From assembly GCF_003205515.1 (NCBI RefSeq), contig NZ_KZ826492.1, positions 1 to 64,000 of the forward strand: 64,000 nt of DNA. The letters are read 5' to 3'. This DNA comes from Litorivita pollutaquae. Its GTDB lineage: Bacteria; Pseudomonadota; Alphaproteobacteria; Rhodobacterales; Rhodobacteraceae. Numbering within the stretch: the stretch's first letter is position 1; the number at the start of each line of letters is the position of its first letter. Under the pieces are notes generated by a model. The model was not told the origin of the DNA. It did no database searches and saw only the letters and a program-made list of their open reading frames with translations. Of this stretch, positions 8,007 to 17,002 are shown in pieces. The translations under genes were made by a program, and so were the position numbers.

Positions 8007-9311
8007 TTATCCTTCGTTCAATCGGTCAAGGCGGGCGCGGACGGACAATCCATGCGCCTCTAACGATTCGGAGTTTGCCAGACATTCGGCCGCAGCGCCA
8101 ATAGCGCCAAGCGCGGCAGGCGTCATTTGAGCCAAAGTTGTGCGTTTCATGAAGTCGAGCACCGACAGGCCCGACGAAAACCGTGCCGAACGGGCGGTTG
8201 GCAACACGTGGTTCGGCCCGCCGATGTAATCGCCAATGGCTTCGGGGGTGAACGCGCCAAGAAAGATCGCGCCCGCATGGACGCATTTTTCCGACAGGCT
8301 CTCTGGATCCGCGACGCAAAGCTCAAGGTGCTCGGGGGCGATGCGGTTCGACAGGGCTGCGGCCTGCTCCAAATCCGCGACGGTGATCACCGCGCCAAAA
8401 TCGCGCCAACTGGCGCCCGCGATCGCGCGGCGTTCCAGCGTTTCGAGCCGCTTGTCGACGGCGGCAGCCACAGCACGGCCAAACGCCGCGTCATCGGTGA
8501 TCAAAAGCGATTGCGCGCTCTCGTCATGTTCGGCTTGGCTCAACAGATCGAGCGCGATCCAATCGGGATCGTTGTCTTTATCCGCGATGACCAAAATTTC
8601 GGACGGCCCTGCGATCATATCGATGCCGACCTTGCCGAACACCCGCCGTTTTGCCGCCGCAACAAAGGCATTGCCGGGGCCGGTGATTTTATCCACCGGC
8701 GCAATGGCTTCGGTGCCGTAGGCCAGAGCCGCAATCGCTTGCGCACCGCCGATGCGGTAAACCTCGTCCACGCCGGCGATTTTTGCCGCGAGCAGGACCA
8801 AAGGATTGACCACACCGTCCGGCGTTGGCACGCAGATCGCCAAACGCGCGACGCCCGCGACCTTGGCGGGGATGGCATTCATCAACACCGACGAAGGGTA
8901 GCTTGCCAATCCCCCCGGCACATAAAGTCCTGCGGCGGCAACCGCGCTCCATCGCCAGCCAAGCGTCGCACCGGCATCGTCGGTCCAAGACTGATCTTCG
9001 GGAATTTGACGGGTGTGATAGGCACGGATGCGGGTTGCGGCCAATTCAAGGGCGGCGCGTTCGGCATCGCTGACCTGTGCGCAATACTGCTCAATCTCGG
9101 CGGGGGAAAACCGCATAGTCTCGGCCGTCAATTCAAGCCGGTCGAATTTCGCCGTCAGTTCCAAAACCGCCGCATCACCGCGATGGCGGACATCCGCGAT
9201 AATACCCGCGACAACATCGTCGACATCGGGGCTGTCTTCGCGTTTCGCGGCCAAAAGGCCCGCGAAGGCGGTTTCGAAATCGGGATCAGTGGCATCAAGA
9301 AAAATCGGCAT
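8007..9311 (-). CDS. hisD: Histidinol dehydrogenase
   Basis: 434 residues from the ATG at 9311 (MPIFLDATDPDFE). HisD performs the last two NAD-dependent oxidations of histidine synthesis, histidinol to histidine, with zinc. Typical segments: YVPGGLASYPSSVLMNAIPA (nucleotide-binding side), AGPSEILVIAD, LSQAEHDESAQ (zinc-ligand region) and RIAPEHLEL with the catalytic Glu-His. Normal length and complete. It is followed by UPF0262 and the phosphatase gene in one minus-strand run. Confidence 0.96.
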   Translation of the reverse strand: MPIFLDATDPDFETAFAGLLAAKREDSPDVDDVVAGIIADVRHRGDAAVLELTAKFDRLELTAETMRFSPAEIEQYCAQVSDAERAALELAATRIRAYHTRQIPEDQSWTDDAGATLGWRWSAVAAAGLYVPGGLASYPSSVLMNAIPAKVAGVARLAICVPTPDGVVNPLVLLAAKIAGVDEVYRIGGAQAIAALAYGTEAIAPVDKITGPGNAFVAAAKRRVFGKVGIDMIAGPSEILVIADKDNDPDWIALDLLSQAEHDESAQSLLITDDAAFGRAVAAAVDKRLETLERRAIAGASWRDFGAVITVADLEQAAALSNRIAPEHLELCVADPESLSEKCVHAGAIFLGAFTPEAIGDYIGGPNHVLPTARSARFSSGLSVLDFMKRTTLAQMTPAALGAIGAAAECLANSESLEAHGLSVRARLDRLNEG

Positions 9312-9413
9312 GGGCGTCTCCGGCATTGCATATTTGCACATAGCGCCCGTGCCCGCGCGCCTCAAGCCCCGCGTGGCAGTCGGTCGCGCAGGGACGGGTG
9401 GTGTTTGACGCCA

Positions 9414-9887
9414 TCAATCGGGGTGTTGCGGGGTTTTCTTCGACGGGGCCACATAGGGGCGCGTCACATCTTTGAGGGTGGCCTCGATGCTTTCGACCGC
9501 AAGGCGGATGGCGCCGTCGCCTGCCAATGTCAAAATCACATGGCCTGCGCCGTCTTCACCGGGGTCAAACGCAATCGTCAGAACCGATAAAACGAGATGC
9601 TTGTCATCGCGGCTGACACCTTGGGAGGCGACCGACAGCACGTTTTCAAACGACAACACCGATTGCACCCGCTCGGGCGCGTGGCGCGCGCTGCCTTGAT
9701 CTTCCCAACGCATCCGGTTGAGCAAAAGGGCGAAGCGCCGCGCGCGCGGTTGCCACGTCATTTCCGTGGCGGGAAACACCGCGTCTTGCACCAATGCCGA
9801 GATCACTTTGAGATCGGCGGCGTCCATCGCCCCAAGGTTAAGCGGCGCTTCGCGGCCCTCTTCGAATGTGGCGTCGGATCCGCTCAT
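9414..9887 (-). CDS. DUF2948 family protein
   Basis: 157 residues. The core ([20 protein letters not shown], then [14 protein letters not shown] and [14 protein letters not shown]) fits DUF2948, a small alphaproteobacterial family almost always found directly downstream of murA. Its ATG overlaps the murA stop by 4 bases, so expression is coupled to murA. No transmembrane or signal sequence. Function unknown. Confidence 0.85.
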   Translation of the reverse strand: MSGSDATFEEGREAPLNLGAMDAADLKVISALVQDAVFPATEMTWQPRARRFALLLNRMRWEDQGSARHAPERVQSVLSFENVLSVASQGVSRDDKHLVLSVLTIAFDPGEDGAGHVILTLAGDGAIRLAVESIEATLKDVTRPYVAPSKKTPQHPD

Positions 9888-11152
9888 CGGTCCGACACCC
9901 GCTCTATGTTCGCGCCCACGGCAGAAAGCTTGCGCACCACATGTTCATAGCCGCGATCAAGGTGGTAAACGCGGCTGACCACGGTTTCACCCTCTGCCGC
10001 CAGACCGGCGAGGATCAGCGACACAGAAGCGCGCAAATCGGTTGCCATCACCGGCGCGCCTTTGAGGCGATCCACGCCAGTTACGGTGGCATGGCCGCCT
10101 TGCACGTCGATTTTCGCCCCCATCCGGATCAATTCCGGCGCATGCATGAACCGGTTTTCAAAAATCTTTTCTTCCAAGACCGAGGTGCCGTCGGCGGTGC
10201 ACAAAAGCGCCATCATCTGTGCTTGCAAATCCGTCGGGAAGCCGGGGAAAGGTTCGGTGACCACATCCACCGCGCGCACGCGGTCATCGCGGCGGCGCAC
10301 TTTGAGGCCGGCGGGGGTTTCTGTCACTTCAATGCCTGCGGCATCCAGTTTTTCGCAAAACGCGCCGATCAGGCTCATCTTTCCACCCAAGAGTTCCACC
10401 TCGCCGCCAGCAATCGCAGGGGCCAGCATATAGGTGCCCAATTCGATCCGGTCGGTGACAACCGGATGTGTCGCGCCGTTCAAACGGTCCACACCCTGAA
10501 TGGTGATCGTCGAGGTGCCGTCGCCGTCGATCTGCGCGCCCATCGCACGCAGGCAATCGGCCAGATCAACGATTTCCGGCTCGCGCGCGGCGTTGTTGAG
10601 AACCGTGGTGCCCTTGGCCAATGTCGCGGCCATCAATGCATTTTCGGTTGCGCCCACCGAGGCAAAGGCGAAATCAACAATGCCGCCTTTGAGGCCCTTG
10701 GGGGCCTTGGCGTGCACATAGCCTTCCTTGAGTTCGAGTTCCGCGCCCATGGCCTCCAGAGCCTTGAGGTGCAAATCCACGGGGCGCGCGCCAATCGCGC
10801 AGCCGCCGGGCAAGGAGACAACCGCACGGCCATCGCGCGCCAGCATCGGACCCAGCACAAGGATCGAGGCGCGCATTTTGCGCACGATGTCATAATCGGC
10901 GGTGTGGTTGTGGATGTCATGGCTCGACATCGCCAGAACTTTGCCGCCCTGCAAGGACGTCACTTCGGCGCCCAAAGATTGCAACAGGTCGGTCATCGTC
11001 TTGATGTCCGACAACCGCGGCGCATTGGTCAGGGTCAGCGGCTCTTCGCTCAGCAATGTTGCCGGCATCAGAGTCAGGCAGGCGTTCTTGGCCCCCGCAA
11101 TTGGTATTTGCCCTTTGAGCGGGCCATTGCCCGTGACGATAATCGAATCCAT
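9884..11152 (-). CDS. murA: UDP-N-acetylglucosamine 1-carboxyvinyltransferase
   Basis: 422 residues. MurA transfers enolpyruvate from PEP to UDP-GlcNAc, the first committed step of peptidoglycan synthesis in the cytoplasm. Visible features are the KNA motif near residue 22 in [11 protein letters not shown] and the loop cysteine C118 in [15 protein letters not shown], the residue targeted by fosfomycin in Cys-type MurA. EPSP-synthase-like repeats run along the protein. The loop has Cys rather than Asp, so it should be of the fosfomycin-sensitive type. The next gene (DUF2948) overlaps its stop. Confidence 0.97.
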   Translation of the reverse strand: MDSIIVTGNGPLKGQIPIAGAKNACLTLMPATLLSEEPLTLTNAPRLSDIKTMTDLLQSLGAEVTSLQGGKVLAMSSHDIHNHTADYDIVRKMRASILVLGPMLARDGRAVVSLPGGCAIGARPVDLHLKALEAMGAELELKEGYVHAKAPKGLKGGIVDFAFASVGATENALMAATLAKGTTVLNNAAREPEIVDLADCLRAMGAQIDGDGTSTITIQGVDRLNGATHPVVTDRIELGTYMLAPAIAGGEVELLGGKMSLIGAFCEKLDAAGIEVTETPAGLKVRRRDDRVRAVDVVTEPFPGFPTDLQAQMMALLCTADGTSVLEEKIFENRFMHAPELIRMGAKIDVQGGHATVTGVDRLKGAPVMATDLRASVSLILAGLAAEGETVVSRVYHLDRGYEHVVRKLSAVGANIERVSDR

Positions 11153-11173
11153 GTCTCTACCCTTCCGAAGCGA

Positions 11174-11359
11174 TTACTCGCCCTGATCACTGCCTCTGTT
11201 TTGCCCTGCGGGGTGCGCGTCCGGCACAGGCTTATCGCTGCTGCGCACGCGTGCCTGTTGCTTGCGCCGGGCCAAATTGGCCTTCAGCGCCGCCTTCAAG
11301 CGGTCCTCGCGGGTTTGGCCGGTTTTCGGCCCCCGATGTGTGGTTTTTTTTCCATCCAT
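11174..11359 (-). CDS. Small basic hypothetical protein upstream of murA
   Basis: 61 residues from the ATG at 11359, preceded by a GAGGGGG ribosome binding site. Very basic first half (MDGKKTTHRGPKTGQTREDR, LKAALKANLARRKQQ) and a polar tail. It looks like a small conserved Rhodobacterales protein found next to murA, but I know no function. It ends 21 bases before the murA start, so it is probably the first gene of the murA transcript. A nucleic-acid-binding role would fit the charge but is only a guess. Confidence 0.6.
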   Translation of the reverse strand: MDGKKTTHRGPKTGQTREDRLKAALKANLARRKQQARVRSSDKPVPDAHPAGQNRGSDQGE

Positions 11360-11459
11360 GCCCCCTCTGTAAAGCACATGCAAAAAACCGTCCAGATTAC
11401 CCTTGCACGATCTTTCATTTGCGTCTAATCAGCCGCCCACACGATAGGTTCGTGACGAT

Positions 11460-11534
11460 GCTGTGGTAGCTCAGTGGTAGAGCACACCCTTGGTAAGGGT
11501 GAGGTCGAGAGTTCAATCCTCTCTCACAGCACCA
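11460..11534 (+). tRNA. tRNA-Thr (GGT)
   Basis: Full cloverleaf: acceptor GCTGTGG with TCACAGC, D arm GCTCAGTGGTAGAGC, anticodon loop CTTGGTAA with anticodon GGT, T arm AGAGTTCAATCCTCT, encoded CCA. Confidence 0.95.
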
Positions 11535-11844
11535 TCCATCTTTATAGATCAATCACTCACGAGACGATAGCGCGTCAATGTTTGCGTTAAAGCGACAGTC
11601 CCCCGTGCGCATGAAGACCTGCGAAGGACGGAGATGCTGCAGCAAGCGTGGACCTATCCCGCGCTGCCGGAACCGAAGCCACCATCGAGCACTTTGAGGG
11701 TGATCCCGGGCCAAAGCATTTATGGCCCATATACACGTCCCCACATTCCTAAAGTGATTGTCTCTGCCCCTCAGTTCATATTTGCTGGTGAGGTAACACT
11801 TGAAATCCGAACTCCCCACGGGCGAGGCTGCATCATCCCTTGCC
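11535..11844. other. Intergenic stretch, no gene seen
   Basis: About 310 bases between tRNA-Thr and the stop of the GAF kinase. Short frames exist on both strands, but none has a ribosome binding site with a convincing protein. It is the shared 3' region of two converging transcripts; I see no clear terminator hairpin. Confidence 0.5.
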
Positions 11845-13098
11845 TTAAGGAACGGGTTTGGTGTGGGGGGGCAGCAAGGGTATCCTGAGGCTGAATGTTG
11901 TCACGTTGCGTTCACATTTGACCTCGATCTGGCCGTTGTGCGCTGTGGCGATGGACGACACGATATAGAGCCCAAGCCCAAGCCCTTCTCCTGCTGCGTG
12001 AACTCCGCGCTGGAACGGGTTGAACAAAACTTGGCGCAATTCGTCGGGCACAGCGGCCCCATTGTTTGCGACACTGATTTCGATGCCATTCTCATCGATA
12101 AGACCTTGAACGCAAATAGGGGTGCCGGGCGTGCTGTATCGAACGGCATTTGACAAAAGATTCGAAACAGCCTGCGCGACGCGCGGAGCATCACAACTCA
12201 CCGGCCGGTCGAAATTCAGATCAAGTGTGATCTCAAGCTCCGGAGCTGTAGCCCGACTTTCCTCGACGACCTGCGTTATGGCCTCGGTTAGTGGGGCATC
12301 GGATTGAGCAGAAATACGAATACCCCCGCCCAAGCGCGCCTTGGCGTGAAGCATGATATTTTCTATCAAATCGTTCATGCGGCGCAGCGAGGATCGCATC
12401 ATCGGAAGTATGGTCTGCGCTTTTTCGGTCATGGGTTCAGTGCTTAGCTGCCTGAAACCGGCATCCAGTGCAGCAATGGGGTTTCGCAGATCGTGCCCTA
12501 AAACTGCGACGAACTCCTCTTGAATTTGACTTAGCTTGCGCTCGTGAGCGATCATCTCCTCATGTGCTTCCAGGCGTTCTTCTGTTTCGAGGCTTTGACC
12601 GATAATATCGGCAAACATCTCCAGCATCGCGACTGATCGCGGTTGCTTTACATCGCGCGGCTGTGGGTCGATTGCGCAAAGCGTGCCAAAGAACGTCCCA
12701 TCACTCCGATAAATCGGGATCGATGCGTAACTCACGATGCCAAACATGGCTGCAATGGGATGGTCTCGGTAGACTTCATCGGTCGCTGTGTCGTTGAAGA
12801 TAACCTTGTTTGACGTATCGCGAACGGATTGGCAGAAGGTTGACTGGATTTCGATTTCGTCGCCCGGTTGCAAACCGAAGTTGACCTCGTCGACGGTTCG
12901 GCACGCTACCCAATGATCATCGGTCACGCGCGCGACAGCAGCAAATCGCATGTTTGTAGCCAGCATGACCGTTTCGAGAATTGTGCCGATCAAAGCACTA
13001 TCGGCAAGCATCTCGATATCAGACTGGAATTTGTGCGTTCCCTCCAAAAAGGCAGCGTGGTCCTGTATCGTAGCTTGCCGTGCGGCTAAATCATTCAC
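11845..13098 (-). CDS. GAF-domain sensor histidine kinase
   Basis: 417 residues from a GTG at 13098 with GAGGAAG upstream. Residues about 30-170 form a GAF domain of the kind seen in light- and redox-sensing kinases, with FCQSVRDTS and a PIYRSDGTFFGTLCAID segment. Then comes a HisKA domain with H202 in VLGHDLRNP and an HATPase domain with N box NLLSNAVRYS and G box GEGLGLGLYI. No membrane segments, so it is cytosolic. A chromophore cysteine is not evident in the usual phytochrome position. No response regulator is adjacent, so it is an orphan kinase. Signal unknown. Confidence 0.85.
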   Translation of the reverse strand: MNDLAARQATIQDHAAFLEGTHKFQSDIEMLADSALIGTILETVMLATNMRFAAVARVTDDHWVACRTVDEVNFGLQPGDEIEIQSTFCQSVRDTSNKVIFNDTATDEVYRDHPIAAMFGIVSYASIPIYRSDGTFFGTLCAIDPQPRDVKQPRSVAMLEMFADIIGQSLETEERLEAHEEMIAHERKLSQIQEEFVAVLGHDLRNPIAALDAGFRQLSTEPMTEKAQTILPMMRSSLRRMNDLIENIMLHAKARLGGGIRISAQSDAPLTEAITQVVEESRATAPELEITLDLNFDRPVSCDAPRVAQAVSNLLSNAVRYSTPGTPICVQGLIDENGIEISVANNGAAVPDELRQVLFNPFQRGVHAAGEGLGLGLYIVSSIATAHNGQIEVKCERNVTTFSLRIPLLPPHTKPVP

Positions 13099-13534
13099 TT
13101 CGGCTTCCTCACACTAGGTTCTGCAACAGGACACGCGTCTAATCTGTCAAGGACAAAAGGCGTATCCTAAAAGACAATATAGTTGGACCTGCGACGCAGA
13201 GGCAAGACTCCGGCACGCCCCAAGACGAGCTTGGAGTGAGAAGTGCGGGTCTGGTCCAATGTCCGCTTTATGAAAGCTGCGTCGCAGCGTCGAGAGCGTC
13301 CGTGAATGGCAGTTAGGGGCACCTCACACGGCACGTAATCGCACCCGATTGCCGTGCTTAAACGAGTCCAAAGCGCTTTCGCTGCAAGGGAACTGGCACA
13401 AATGTTTCCCAAACCCAGCGCCATTCGGAGCCACAGGGTGCCATTTGCACTGATTTTGAAGCGTCGATGGGAAATTTCAAAAAGAGGTTTTTTCGCCTTG
13501 TAACCTCTACGTTGACTTGGCTATACGCGTCGGT
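13099..13534. other. Intergenic stretch, no gene seen
   Basis: About 435 bases between the divergently read GAF kinase and tRNA-Ser. An 85-codon minus-strand frame (13167-13424) has no ribosome binding site and no recognisable protein, and was not called. The stretch should hold promoters for the kinase (minus) and the tRNA (plus). Confidence 0.5.
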
Positions 13535-13624
13535 GGAGACGTGGCCGAGTGGTCGAAGGCGCTCCCCTGCTAAGGGAGTAGGCCCGGAAGGGTCTCGAGG
13601 GTTCGAATCCCTTCGTCTCCGCCA
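13535..13624 (+). tRNA. tRNA-Ser (GCT)
   Basis: Ninety bases with a long variable arm as expected for a class II tRNA: acceptor GGAGACG with CGTCTCC, anticodon GCT in CTGCTAA, T arm AGGGTTCGAATCCCT, encoded CCA. The accessory catabolic cluster begins just downstream. Confidence 0.95.
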
Positions 13625-13899
13625 CCTATATAAGTGAGGTGGCTGCTTTTAAACTAAAAATGTCCCCGAAATATTTTGCGTTCCCACATTCATTCCCGCA
13701 TTCCCGCGCGCGCCGTTTGATGGAAACTTTCCTTTTAGTCTGGTTCGGTCACATTTCCCGTAAGCAGCTTGCGTTGTTCGTCGCGACGAGTTTGTCCGTA
13801 GCCCGCGTTATCGCAGGACGTTTTGGAATGCCAACACCCCGCACAGCGCAAAATGGGACATTTTTGCCTGATCGCAACGACACTTGAGCCGACAAAGAC

Positions 13900-13942
13900 G
13901 AGCGCTAACCGCTCAAAATTTCAATGTGAGCGGTTAGCGCTC
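13900..13942. promoter_or_regulatory. Pair of GAGCG-N5-CGCTC palindromes before the sensor kinase
   Basis: Two 15-base palindromes, gagcgctaaccgctc (13900-13914) and gagcggttagcgctc (13928-13942), start 28 bases apart and are exact reverse complements of each other. They lie 40-83 bases before the kinase start. The same GAGCG-N5-CGCTC pattern occurs twice in front of the ABC-importer operon (27071-27116). The layout resembles NtrC-type sites (GCACC-N5-GGTGC). The likely ligand is the Fis-type HTH of the response regulator encoded at 15665. Closeness to the start suggests autoregulation. Confidence 0.65.
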
Positions 13943-13982
13943 CAACGAGTTTGCCTATATGCTTTCTCTTGGAGGAAGGTGT

Positions 13983-15668
13983 TTGCGACTAAAGTTGCCA
14001 TTTACACGGCTGAATTTGGCACGTCGCTACATTTGGGGCGCATTGGTCGTTGCCCTTATTCCATTGGCTCTCATCGCTGGCCTCTATGATCGTTACAGCG
14101 CCAATCTACTTAACAATCTCGTCACCAACAGAGTGGAGTCCGAGCTTGAGGCGACAGCTGCGAAATTGGACAACTTCTTGGCAACTCAGGTCAATCGGTT
14201 GGAAAATATCGTTGATTTGCCGGACACTACCGCATTCTTTGCAAACCACGAAGACAGCGACCTCAGGCCGTTGTTGGCTGACTTTTTGAGAATTGAAACT
14301 GAAAGCCCGGACATCTATGCCATCGAGCTTGCAGATATAGATGGCAATACCCTGCAAACCATTCCCTCAAACCGGTATCGCGAAAAACCGGATGACTTCA
14401 GTACATTGCCACTGGTCCAACACGGCGCTGTAACTATTTTGGGTCCGGTGCTGCCCAAGAACAACCGACCAGGCTGGTTTCTTATCAGCATGCCTGTGAA
14501 GCTCAATCAAGAGACGATCGGCATGGTGTCCTTGCGGATGCGGCTCGCGTCCCTTTCGGAACAAATGTCGTCACTCGTTGAGCCGAATGTCTACCGTCCG
14601 CATATCGTGGTCTTTGATCGCGTGAGGCTTTCGGCGGTCGGCACGGCAGCTGAGCCCGGCATTGAAACAGCAGGATCGCGCCAGTTCTTTCCAGGTTGGA
14701 AAATCCAATTGGTAAAAGGACGCGACATCTACAAAGAACCTCGAACTTATATTCGTTATCTCCTCATGGTCGCTGCGGCGTCCTCTGCGCTCTGTCTGGT
14801 CTATTTGTTCTTCCAATTGTCAGAACGTTTGTCGCGCAACCTTCAGCCACTCAGTGAAGGTGCCCGCGCGGTCGCAAACGGGAACTTTAGTGTTCCGGTG
14901 CCCGAGGATGCGCCGGGAGAGCTTGGGATTTTGGCCCGATCTTACAATCAAATGAGAGAACAGCTTGGCAAACTCATTGAATCGCGAATTGACGTGGAAC
15001 GCCGAGCTGCTCTTGGCAACATGGCGGCCGGTATCGCCCATGAAATTCGAAACCCGCTGACAACGGTATCGGCCACTGTGCATGGTTTGAAGCGCACCGA
15101 AAAAGACGCCGAGAGACTGCAAATGCTTGATGTAATCTCGTCGGAGATTGCCCGGGTGGATGGCGCGATCAGCGAGCTTTTGAACTATGCCCGCCCGAGC
15201 GAACCAGAAAAAGAACACGTCGCCATCAAAGAAATCCTGCAATCCATAAAGGTCCTGATCGCGGCGACTGCGTATGAGAGCAGCGTTGTGGTCAATATCT
15301 CGGGGCAATCGAATTTGGTGCTGTTGCTCGATCAGGCCCACCTTCGACAGATCCTGCTCAACCTGGCCCTCAACGCGATCGAAGCAATGCCAGAGGGAGG
15401 CCACCTAACCATGCGCGCCTATCGCAATAAGGGGAGCGCGGTATTGGAGGTTTCCGACGACGGAACGGGTATTGATGATGATACCAAAGCAAAGGTCTTG
15501 CGACCGTTCTTTACAACAAAATCATACGGCTCAGGTCTGGGGCTCTCGATAACCAACCTGCTTGTCGAGGCCAACGGCGGCACCATGCAAATTGAAAGTG
15601 AAACAGGAATAGGAACAACCGTCACCATGACGTTTCCGGGCGTCGATACAAAGCGAGGCAAGTCATGA
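13983..15668 (+). CDS. Membrane sensor histidine kinase (Cache-HAMP-HisKA-HATPase)
   Basis: 561 residues from a TTG at 13983, chosen because GGAGG lies 7 bases upstream; an in-frame ATG at 13959 has no ribosome binding site. Order: TM1 (about 18-34), a roughly 220-residue periplasmic Cache-like sensor region, TM2 (about 259-278), HAMP, HisKA with H353 in GIAHEIRNPL, and HATPase with LNLALNAIEAMPEGG and GSGLGLSI. The periplasmic domain points to an extracellular small-molecule signal. The stop overlaps the response-regulator start (ATGA). It likely phosphorylates D54 of that regulator. The operator pair in front of it suggests feedback control. Confidence 0.9.
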   Translation: MRLKLPFTRLNLARRYIWGALVVALIPLALIAGLYDRYSANLLNNLVTNRVESELEATAAKLDNFLATQVNRLENIVDLPDTTAFFANHEDSDLRPLLADFLRIETESPDIYAIELADIDGNTLQTIPSNRYREKPDDFSTLPLVQHGAVTILGPVLPKNNRPGWFLISMPVKLNQETIGMVSLRMRLASLSEQMSSLVEPNVYRPHIVVFDRVRLSAVGTAAEPGIETAGSRQFFPGWKIQLVKGRDIYKEPRTYIRYLLMVAAASSALCLVYLFFQLSERLSRNLQPLSEGARAVANGNFSVPVPEDAPGELGILARSYNQMREQLGKLIESRIDVERRAALGNMAAGIAHEIRNPLTTVSATVHGLKRTEKDAERLQMLDVISSEIARVDGAISELLNYARPSEPEKEHVAIKEILQSIKVLIAATAYESSVVVNISGQSNLVLLLDQAHLRQILLNLALNAIEAMPEGGHLTMRAYRNKGSAVLEVSDDGTGIDDDTKAKVLRPFFTTKSYGSGLGLSITNLLVEANGGTMQIESETGIGTTVTMTFPGVDTKRGKS

Positions 15669-17002
15669 GTAAGACAACCGTTCTGATTATTGATGATGAG
15701 ATAAAACTCACCCAGTCTCTGGCATTTACCCTTCGGCAAGCGGGGATGATTTGCCTTGAAGCGCACAATGGTCATACCGGATGCAACCTGCTCGAAAGCC
15801 AAAGCCCGGACGTTGTTCTTCTCGACATCCGGATGCCGGGTCAATCCGGGATAGAGGTGTTGGAATGGATGACAGCCGAAGCGCCGGATATACCGGTCAT
15901 CATGATGAGCGCCTTCGACGATACGAAGGACGCCGTGACCTCCATCAAGATGGGCGCGGTCGATTACATCTCGAAACCCTTTGATATCGATGAATTGATT
16001 CATTTGATCGAAGGAACCAGCAGACGCAAACGACTTGAATCTGAAGTGAAGTATCTGCGTCAACGCTACACGAATGACCCGGAGTTCATTGGCAATTCAC
16101 ACTTGATCCGGACCTTGCGGCAGCAGGTTGAACGCGTGACCGAAAGCAATGTGAACACTTTGTTGCTGTCTGGTGAAACTGGCGCCGGGAAAGCCGTTAT
16201 TGCCAAACAACTGCACCTAAAAGGAAGTCCGGCTGACAGCCCTTTCGTCGAGATCAACTGCGCAACCTTACCGGAGGGCCAGATTGAGGCCGAGCTTTTC
16301 GGGGCTGATAAGGGGGCCGTCCCTGGCAACGTGTCGCGCAGCCGCGGTCTGGTTGAAATCGCCGATGGTGGAACGCTGTTTCTTGATGAAGTCAGCGAGA
16401 TGCCTCTGTCCGTCCAAGCCAAATTACTGACCTTTATCGAAACCCGGAACTATCGCCCGGTTGGTATCACCCGGGAGCATTACGCCGACGTTCGGGTCAT
16501 TGCTGCGACCAACAAGAGTTTAGAGGAAGCTGTTGCCGATGGGTCTTTTCGTCATGACCTGTTCTTTCGCCTCAACGTCATGCCCATAGAAATTCCTCCG
16601 CTACGTGATCGGGGACAGGACATAGAGTTGCTCGCAAACTATTTCGCCCAGCGCTTTGCGCAAGAGACCGCAAATAAACCTATTGGTTTTGGCAAGTCCA
16701 CGATCGCCTTTTTCAATTCGTATCCCTGGCCAGGGAATGTTCGGGAATTGAGAAACCTCGTCGAACGCTTGACGATCCTTCATGCTGGGCAGGTCATTTC
16801 TGCGGATCATCTGCCCTCGGAATTTAAATCCGTTGATCCGGTGGGGCCGATGTCCATCGAAGAATCGATAGATGGGGTTGAAAGAAACATGATCCAGGAT
16901 GCTCTGTTGAAATCTGGCGGGAAGAAGGGGGTGGCTGCTGAACGGTTGGGCATCTCTCGCCATGCGCTCAAACGCAAGATGCATCGGCTTGGCCTCCAAT
17001 GA
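15665..17002 (+). CDS. NtrC-family response regulator with degenerate GAFTGA loop
   Basis: 445 residues. Receiver domain with D54 in VLLDIRMPG and K104 in YISKPFD; AAA+ domain with Walker A GETGAGKA (170-177) and Walker B GTLFLDEV (236-243); C-terminal Fis-type HTH (about 410-445, GVAAERLGISRHALKRKMHR). Where sigma54 activators have GAFTGA, this protein reads GAVPGN (217-222). Family knowledge: the loop contacts sigma54, and members without it (such as Rhodobacter capsulatus NtrC) work with the housekeeping polymerase. So sigma54-independent activation or repression is expected. Coupled on both sides by ATGA overlaps to the kinase and to a periplasmic binding protein. Probable target: the GAGCG-N5-CGCTC sites. 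Confidence 0.9.
   Translation: MSKTTVLIIDDEIKLTQSLAFTLRQAGMICLEAHNGHTGCNLLESQSPDVVLLDIRMPGQSGIEVLEWMTAEAPDIPVIMMSAFDDTKDAVTSIKMGAVDYISKPFDIDELIHLIEGTSRRKRLESEVKYLRQRYTNDPEFIGNSHLIRTLRQQVERVTESNVNTLLLSGETGAGKAVIAKQLHLKGSPADSPFVEINCATLPEGQIEAELFGADKGAVPGNVSRSRGLVEIADGGTLFLDEVSEMPLSVQAKLLTFIETRNYRPVGITREHYADVRVIAATNKSLEEAVADGSFRHDLFFRLNVMPIEIPPLRDRGQDIELLANYFAQRFAQETANKPIGFGKSTIAFFNSYPWPGNVRELRNLVERLTILHAGQVISADHLPSEFKSVDPVGPMSIEESIDGVERNMIQDALLKSGGKKGVAAERLGISRHALKRKMHRLGLQ

Noticed and set aside
8127-9590. 487-codon plus-strand frame across hisD
   Set aside because: Antisense shadow of hisD caused by high GC; hisD carries all expected motifs.
9866-11428. 520-codon plus-strand frame across murA
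   Set aside because: Antisense shadow of murA; no recognisable protein and no ribosome binding site.
11553-11819. 88-codon minus-strand frame after tRNA-Thr
   Set aside because: No ribosome binding site and no protein-like features.
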